This document shows positions 39,828 to 44,543 of a DNA stretch of 44,543 nucleotides, piece after piece. The number at the start of each line of letters is the position of its first letter. Positions within the stretch are counted from its first letter, which is position 1. A model generated the notes under the pieces. That model saw only the letters and a program-made list of their open reading frames with translations. It did no database searches and had not been told where the DNA came from. This DNA is from Spartobacteria bacterium (GTDB lineage: Bacteria > Verrucomicrobiota > Verrucomicrobiia > Chthoniobacterales > Terrimicrobiaceae), in the NCBI GenBank assembly GCA_947499885.1, contig CANMQB010000003.1:1-44543 (forward strand), in the 5' to 3' direction. The position numbers and the translations under genes are program-made.

Positions 39828-39859
39828 CGCTAAAATAGCGACGACGGGGCCACATTCAA
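39828..39859 (-). promoter_or_regulatory. Predicted sodA promoter with palindrome overlapping -10 box
   Basis: - strand TTGAAT (39859-39854), 16-bp spacer, TATTTT (39837-39832); -10 lies within CGCTA-TTT-TAGCG (39828-39840). Confidence 0.5.
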
Positions 39860-39884
39860 GCGGGTTGTTTTACTCACCCTCCGG

Positions 39885-40898
39885 TTGACTCTCGGCGTCA
39901 GCACGTCTAAAACCGATGGCCTTGTGAGACCCACCTTAGAAAAACTCGAGCAAATCTATCGCCGTCCCCTTTTTGACCTGATTCAGGAGAGCCGCCGCGT
40001 GTTTCTGGAATTCTGGCCTAAAAACGAAGTCCAACTGTGCACTCTATTGAGCGTGAAGACCGGTGGTTGCAGCGAAGACTGCGGCTACTGCTCCCAGAGC
40101 GCACATTACGATACCGGCCTCAAGAAAGAGCGCCTCATGACCACTTCCGAGGTGCTCCCCGTGGCCGAGCGTGCCAAGCAAAACGGGTCCACCCGCTTCT
40201 GCATGGGCGCCGCTTGGAAAGGTGTGCGCGATGGAGATCCTAAATTCGAGACGATGCTTGAGACCGTGCGCGAGGTGAGCAAGCTCGGCATGGAAGTTTG
40301 CGTCACGCTGGGCCAGCTCGGCGACATCGAGGCCCGCAAGCTGAAAGAAGCCGGACTCACCGCCTACAACCACAACATCGACACCTCGCCCGAGCACTAC
40401 AAAAAAATCGTCAGCACGCACACATTCGAAGACCGTTTGAATACCATTGGATCTGTGCAACGCGCCGGACTGAGTGTTTGCTGTGGTGGCATTATCGGCC
40501 TCGGAGAAAATGACACCGATCGCTTAAAAATGCTGGAGGTCCTGTGTTCGCTCGACCCGGAGCCGGAGAGTGTGCCGATCAATTGCCTCACCCCCATCGA
40601 AGGCACGCCGCTTGCCAAGACGCCTCCGATCGATGTCTTCGAACTTGTACGCCTCATCGCCACAGCGCGGATTGTTCTTCCAAAAGCAAAAATCCGGCTC
40701 TCGGCTGGGCGCGACCGTCTGACCCGCGAAGCGCAGGCACTCTGTCTTTTTGCGGGGGCGAATTCCATTTTCTATGGTGACAAGCTCCTCACCGCCTCGA
40801 ATCCCGAGGTTGATGACGATCGCGCCCTCTTGGAATCCCTCGGTCTCGAACCTCAAACACCTTACTCCGACCAACCCCAACCCACCTGCACATTATGA
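39885..40898 (+). CDS. bioB: Biotin synthase
   Basis: LLSVKTGGCSEDCGYCSQSAHYDTGL radical SAM cluster; YNHNIDTSPEHY; CCGGIIGLGENDTDRLKML; ANSIFYGDKLLT. Start uncertain (TTG 39885 or GTG downstream). Confidence 0.97.
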   Translation: MTLGVSTSKTDGLVRPTLEKLEQIYRRPLFDLIQESRRVFLEFWPKNEVQLCTLLSVKTGGCSEDCGYCSQSAHYDTGLKKERLMTTSEVLPVAERAKQNGSTRFCMGAAWKGVRDGDPKFETMLETVREVSKLGMEVCVTLGQLGDIEARKLKEAGLTAYNHNIDTSPEHYKKIVSTHTFEDRLNTIGSVQRAGLSVCCGGIIGLGENDTDRLKMLEVLCSLDPEPESVPINCLTPIEGTPLAKTPPIDVFELVRLIATARIVLPKAKIRLSAGRDRLTREAQALCLFAGANSIFYGDKLLTASNPEVDDDRALLESLGLEPQTPYSDQPQPTCTL

Positions 40899-41383
40899 AA
40901 ATTTCGATTGGAAGCGACCATGCTGGATTTGAATACAAGGAAGCCATCATTAGCCACCTCAAGAAGGCTGGCCATGAAGTGATAGACTACGGGACAAATA
41001 GCAACGAGAGCACCGACTACCCGATCTTCATCATTCCTGCTGCCGAGGCTGTCGTCCGCAAGGAATCCGAACGCGCCATCGTCATTGGCGGATCTGGAAA
41101 CGGCGAGGCCATTGCGGCAAACAAGGTCAAAGGTATTCGATGCTCCGTCTGCTGGAGCCATGAGACCGCCGAACTCGGCCGCCGCCACAATAACGCAAAC
41201 GCCCTCTCCATCGGCCAGCGCATGATTCCACTGGAGCTCGCACTCGAGATTGTGGACATCTGGCTTGCGACTCCATTCGACGGGGGGCGCCATGCCCGCC
41301 GCATTGCCGAGCTTGATTGCTACGAGGCCGGCGGCAGCCATGCGGAAATGCTCGCTGTTCTCGATCGCAAACAAACCCTATGA
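40895..41383 (+). CDS. rpiB: Ribose-5-phosphate isomerase B/RpiB family
   Basis: KISIGSDHAGFEYKEAIISHL; IVIGGSGNGEAIAANKVKGIRCSVCWSHETAELGRRHNNANALSIGQRM. ATGA overlap with bioB. Confidence 0.93.
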   Translation: MKISIGSDHAGFEYKEAIISHLKKAGHEVIDYGTNSNESTDYPIFIIPAAEAVVRKESERAIVIGGSGNGEAIAANKVKGIRCSVCWSHETAELGRRHNNANALSIGQRMIPLELALEIVDIWLATPFDGGRHARRIAELDCYEAGGSHAEMLAVLDRKQTL

Positions 41384-43308
41384 GCCAGGCAGAGGTGTCC
41401 GTCGGAATCCGCATGGAAGCCGAGGATGCCTTGCGGCAAAGCATCCGGCGTTCGCAGGATTTCCTTCTTTCGCTACAGAAAACCGACGGCCACTGGGAAG
41501 GTGAGTTGTTGGTGGACTCCACACTTTGTTCGGACACAGTTCTCTACATGAACTGGCGGGATGGGGTTGACGAGGTACTCCAAGCGAAATGCGCCGATCA
41601 CATCCGTCGCAGGCAGACTGCCGATGGGGGATGGAATATTTTCATCGGGGGCCCAAGTGAGATCAACGCCTCGGTCAAAGCCTACTTTGCACTGAAGCTT
41701 GCAGGCGACTCGCCGAACGCCCCTTGGATGCGCGAAGCCCGTGCCAATATTCTCCGGCTCGGAGGCATTCCGCAGGTGAACACTTACTGCCGTCTTTACC
41801 TCGCCCTGCTTGGCCAGTTTCCTTGGGACTACGTTCCAACCATTCCGCCCGAGATTTTCCTCTTTCCGCGCTGGTTCTTTTTCAACCTCTATGAAATGTC
41901 CTCATGGAGCCGCACGATCATTGCGCCATTGGCAATCCTGAACCACTTCAAACCCACGCGCACGCTGCCTGCCGCCTTACACCTTCATGAGCTCTATCCC
42001 GCCGGAATGGAAAATGCGGACTTCTCCCTGAAAAAAGACAAACGCTTCTGGGCCTGGCGGAATTTTTTCCTGCGCTGCGATGCTTTGCTGAAAATCCACA
42101 ACCGCTTTCCCATCCATCCCCTCCGCAAGCGGGCACTCAAGCGAGCCGAGGCATGGATGACCGAGCGCATGGGCGAAGGCAGCGATGGGCTCTCCGCCAT
42201 TTTTCCTGCGATGCTCAACAGCCTCATGGCCCTCCACTCGCTTGGCTACGCGGAAGATCATCCGCTGGTGAAAAAAGCGGAGGCAGATTTTACAGGACTC
42301 TTCATTCACGACCCTGCCGATTTTCGTATTCAACCCTGCCTTTCACCAGTCTGGGATACAGCGATCACCACAGTGGCACTGGGCGAATCGGGTGTGCCCA
42401 AAAACCATCCCGCCCTGCAAAAGGCCGCTGCTTGGATGGAGACACGCGAAGTCCGATTCGCCGGAGATTGGACTGCCCGCAATCCGGGAGTCGAGCCAAG
42501 CGGGTGGGCATTTGAGCATGCTAACAAGTACTATCCCGACACCGACGACACCATGATGGTCCTGATGGCGCTGAGGCACTGCACGCCGCGAGACGCGAAG
42601 GCGCGCGAAGAGATTCAACGACGCGCTTTGAAGTGGCTCCTTTCCTTCCAATGCCACGATGGCGGATGGGCGGCTTTTGATAAAAACCTGAATGCCGCCT
42701 GGCTCGAGCATGTCCCATTTGCAGACCACAACGCCATCCTCGATCCCACATGCAGCGATCTCACCGCCCGCGTGCTTGAGCTTCTCGGCTACATCGGCCA
42801 CGACCCACGTTCGCAAGAAGTCCGTAGTGCCATTGCGATGCTTCGCCGCACACAAGAGGCCGACGGTTCCTGGTATGGCCGCTGGGGCGTGAACTACATC
42901 TACGGCACTTGGCAGGCGCTGCGTGGTCTCGCCTCGATCGGCGTTAATATGGACGAGGAATGGATTCGCCGTGCTACTACTTGGCTCGAGAGCTGCCAAA
43001 ACGAAGATGGTAGCTGGGGCGAAACCTGCGAGTCCTACAATTTCCCGGCCCTCAAAGGCCGTGGAGCTGGCACTCCGAGCCAGACCGCCTGGGCGCTGAT
43101 GGGACTCTGCGCCGCAGGTGATCCGCAACGCGAATCCATCCGAGCCGGTATCCAATGGCTTGTTTCAACGCAAAACCTCGATGGTTCCTGGACCGAGGAC
43201 TACACGACCGGCACAGGCTTTCCGTGCGTGTTCTACCTCAAATACGACATGTATCGAAACCACTTCCCTCTCCTCGCATTGGCTACTTACCGGAATTTAA
43301 TCAGGTGA
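41380..43308 (+). CDS. shc: Squalene-hopene cyclase
   Basis: SHC DxDD motif (YYPDTDDTMM); repeated QW-type motifs (DGHWEGE, DGGWNIF, DGGWAAF, DGSWYGRWG, DGSWGE, DGSWTED). ATGA overlap with rpiB (ORF opens at 41317). Confidence 0.95.
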   Translation: MSQAEVSVGIRMEAEDALRQSIRRSQDFLLSLQKTDGHWEGELLVDSTLCSDTVLYMNWRDGVDEVLQAKCADHIRRRQTADGGWNIFIGGPSEINASVKAYFALKLAGDSPNAPWMREARANILRLGGIPQVNTYCRLYLALLGQFPWDYVPTIPPEIFLFPRWFFFNLYEMSSWSRTIIAPLAILNHFKPTRTLPAALHLHELYPAGMENADFSLKKDKRFWAWRNFFLRCDALLKIHNRFPIHPLRKRALKRAEAWMTERMGEGSDGLSAIFPAMLNSLMALHSLGYAEDHPLVKKAEADFTGLFIHDPADFRIQPCLSPVWDTAITTVALGESGVPKNHPALQKAAAWMETREVRFAGDWTARNPGVEPSGWAFEHANKYYPDTDDTMMVLMALRHCTPRDAKAREEIQRRALKWLLSFQCHDGGWAAFDKNLNAAWLEHVPFADHNAILDPTCSDLTARVLELLGYIGHDPRSQEVRSAIAMLRRTQEADGSWYGRWGVNYIYGTWQALRGLASIGVNMDEEWIRRATTWLESCQNEDGSWGETCESYNFPALKGRGAGTPSQTAWALMGLCAAGDPQRESIRAGIQWLVSTQNLDGSWTEDYTTGTGFPCVFYLKYDMYRNHFPLLALATYRNLIR

Positions 43309-43332
43309 AGGTTGCCACAAGCCTCGCCACCC

Positions 43333-44112
43333 ATGCTTCAATTTGAACGTTATTTTGGCATAGACTATTCCGGTGCGGAGACGCCTGATAGCAGTCTGAA
43401 GGGTCTGCGTCTTTATGCCGCCACCGGTGCAGAACTACCTGTCGAAATCTCCCCACCGATCAACACTGGGAAACTTTGGACGCGGCGACGACTCGCCGAG
43501 TGGCTTACTAATGAGCTTCGCCAAGGCCCGCCAACGCTTGTCGGGATTGACCACGCCTTTTCCTTTCCACGCCATTACTTCGAAATCCATCGCCTCCCGC
43601 ACGACTGGCCCGCTTTTCTTGATGACTTTCAGCACCACTGGCCGACTGATAGTGAGCACATGTACGTGGATTTCATTCGAGATGGGGTCTATGGCAATGG
43701 GGCAGCGCGGAGCGGGAATGCACGCTGGCGGCGGGTGACAGAAGAACGCTCTCGCGCGAAGTCGGTCTTTCATTTCGATGTACCAGGCAGTGTGGCCAAG
43801 TCCACTCACGCCGGCTTGCCGTGGTTGCTCTCGATCCGACAGGAGGTCGGATCGAGAGTTCATTTTTGGCCCTTTGATGGATGGACGCCACCATCGGGAC
43901 GTTCCGTGATCACGGAAGTTTATCCCTCATTGTGGAGCAAGACCTTTCCCACAGACGGCAGAACTCCAGACCAGCACGATGCCTACAGCGTGGCGCGCTG
44001 GATGCAGGAAGCCGATGCGACAAATTCGCTGGCAACTTGTTTTCACCCGCAATTGAACTCCGAGGAGCGATCTTTGGCGAATTTCGAAGGTTGGATTCTC
44101 GGGATCGCCTAG
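43333..44112 (+). CDS. Conserved hypothetical protein, DUF429-like (RNase H-fold-like)
   Basis: YFGIDYSGAETPDSS; LVGIDHAFSFP; VITEVYPSLW; DQHDAYSVARWM. ORF opens at 43312. Confidence 0.6.
   Translation: MLQFERYFGIDYSGAETPDSSLKGLRLYAATGAELPVEISPPINTGKLWTRRRLAEWLTNELRQGPPTLVGIDHAFSFPRHYFEIHRLPHDWPAFLDDFQHHWPTDSEHMYVDFIRDGVYGNGAARSGNARWRRVTEERSRAKSVFHFDVPGSVAKSTHAGLPWLLSIRQEVGSRVHFWPFDGWTPPSGRSVITEVYPSLWSKTFPTDGRTPDQHDAYSVARWMQEADATNSLATCFHPQLNSEERSLANFEGWILGIA
43828..43858. repeat. Perfect intragenic palindrome, 13-bp arms, 5-nt loop
   Basis: CTCTCGATCCGAC-AGGAG-GTCGGATCGAGAG. Confidence 0.9.
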
Positions 44113-44182
44113 GTTGCTAGAGGGTCTGGCGCACTTGTCCTTGCCCGAATCGCAAGTCTCAAGCAAATTCACATTTTACAAA

Positions 44183-44543
44183 ATGCCCAGCGTCCATATC
44201 AAAACCTACGGCTGCCAGATGAACGAGCGCGATTCCGAGCAAGTCTCGAAAATGCTCGCCGAGCGCGGATACCGATTCGTTGTGGATGAAACCGAGGCGG
44301 ACGTGATTTTGCTCAACACCTGCAGCGTGCGCGACATGGCCGAACAGAAGGCGATCGGCAAGATGGGCATGTTGCGAAAACTCCGGCGGACTCGTCCGCA
44401 TCTCGTCTTAGGCTACTTGGGGTGCATGGCTCAGGCACGCGGCGAGTCGCTTTTGCAGACCTCACCGCATGTTGATCTCGTCGTTGGCACGCAGAAGTTT
44501 CATCGCGTCGCAGACTATGTGGATGACCTTCTCAAATCCCGCA
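44183..44543 (+). CDS. miaB: tRNA-2-methylthio-N6-dimethylallyladenosine synthase, N-terminal part (cut by window edge)
   Basis: ATG at 44183: MPSVHIKTYGCQMNERDSEQVSKMLAERGYRFVVDETEADVILLNTCSVRDMAEQKAIGKMG...LGYLGCMAQARGESLL. Confidence 0.93.
   Translation, partial: MPSVHIKTYGCQMNERDSEQVSKMLAERGYRFVVDETEADVILLNTCSVRDMAEQKAIGKMGMLRKLRRTRPHLVLGYLGCMAQARGESLLQTSPHVDLVVGTQKFHRVADYVDDLLKSR

Overview
This 44.5 kb window looks like ordinary, gene-dense core chromosome from a Verrucomicrobiota/PVC-type bacterium. That affiliation is inferred from a ~1,800-aa tandem UvrA, dapL, and squalene-hopene cyclase together; it was not tested. I support about 42 protein-coding genes, two of them cut by the window edges. 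No rRNA, tRNA, CRISPR array, transposase, integrase or prophage gene was recognised. Recognisable blocks are: two glycosyltransferase-like genes (-); lgt-hydrolase-hpf-scpA-scpB-pheA-like-trpC-hyp-HU-uvrA (+); gltX-argC-argJ-argB (-); pyrG-CPBP protease-thiL (-); queH (+) and cimA (-); methyltransferase genes (+); maf (-); ruvX-truA-amidase-lpxB (+); rnhB-yraN-ABC-F-rapA (-); sodA-dapL-pilin-rplS (-); bioB-rpiB-shc-DUF429-like-miaB (+). I did not find a convincing new multi-gene system. The most useful leads are: (a) a chorismate mutase/prephenate dehydratase-like protein whose dehydratase domain seems to lack its second lobe and key motifs; (b) a tandem four-NBD UvrA with a Walker B Asp-to-Glu change in the last NBD; (c) a 9-bp-periodic CTCTGTG intergenic element in two copies; (d) two related CCAAAAAA-CGATCG-TTTTTTGG palindromes; (e) a perfect 13-bp-arm palindrome inside an uncharacterised CDS; (f) a predicted sodA promoter whose -10 box lies inside a small palindrome. 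All calls come from reading the sequence; no database search was run.
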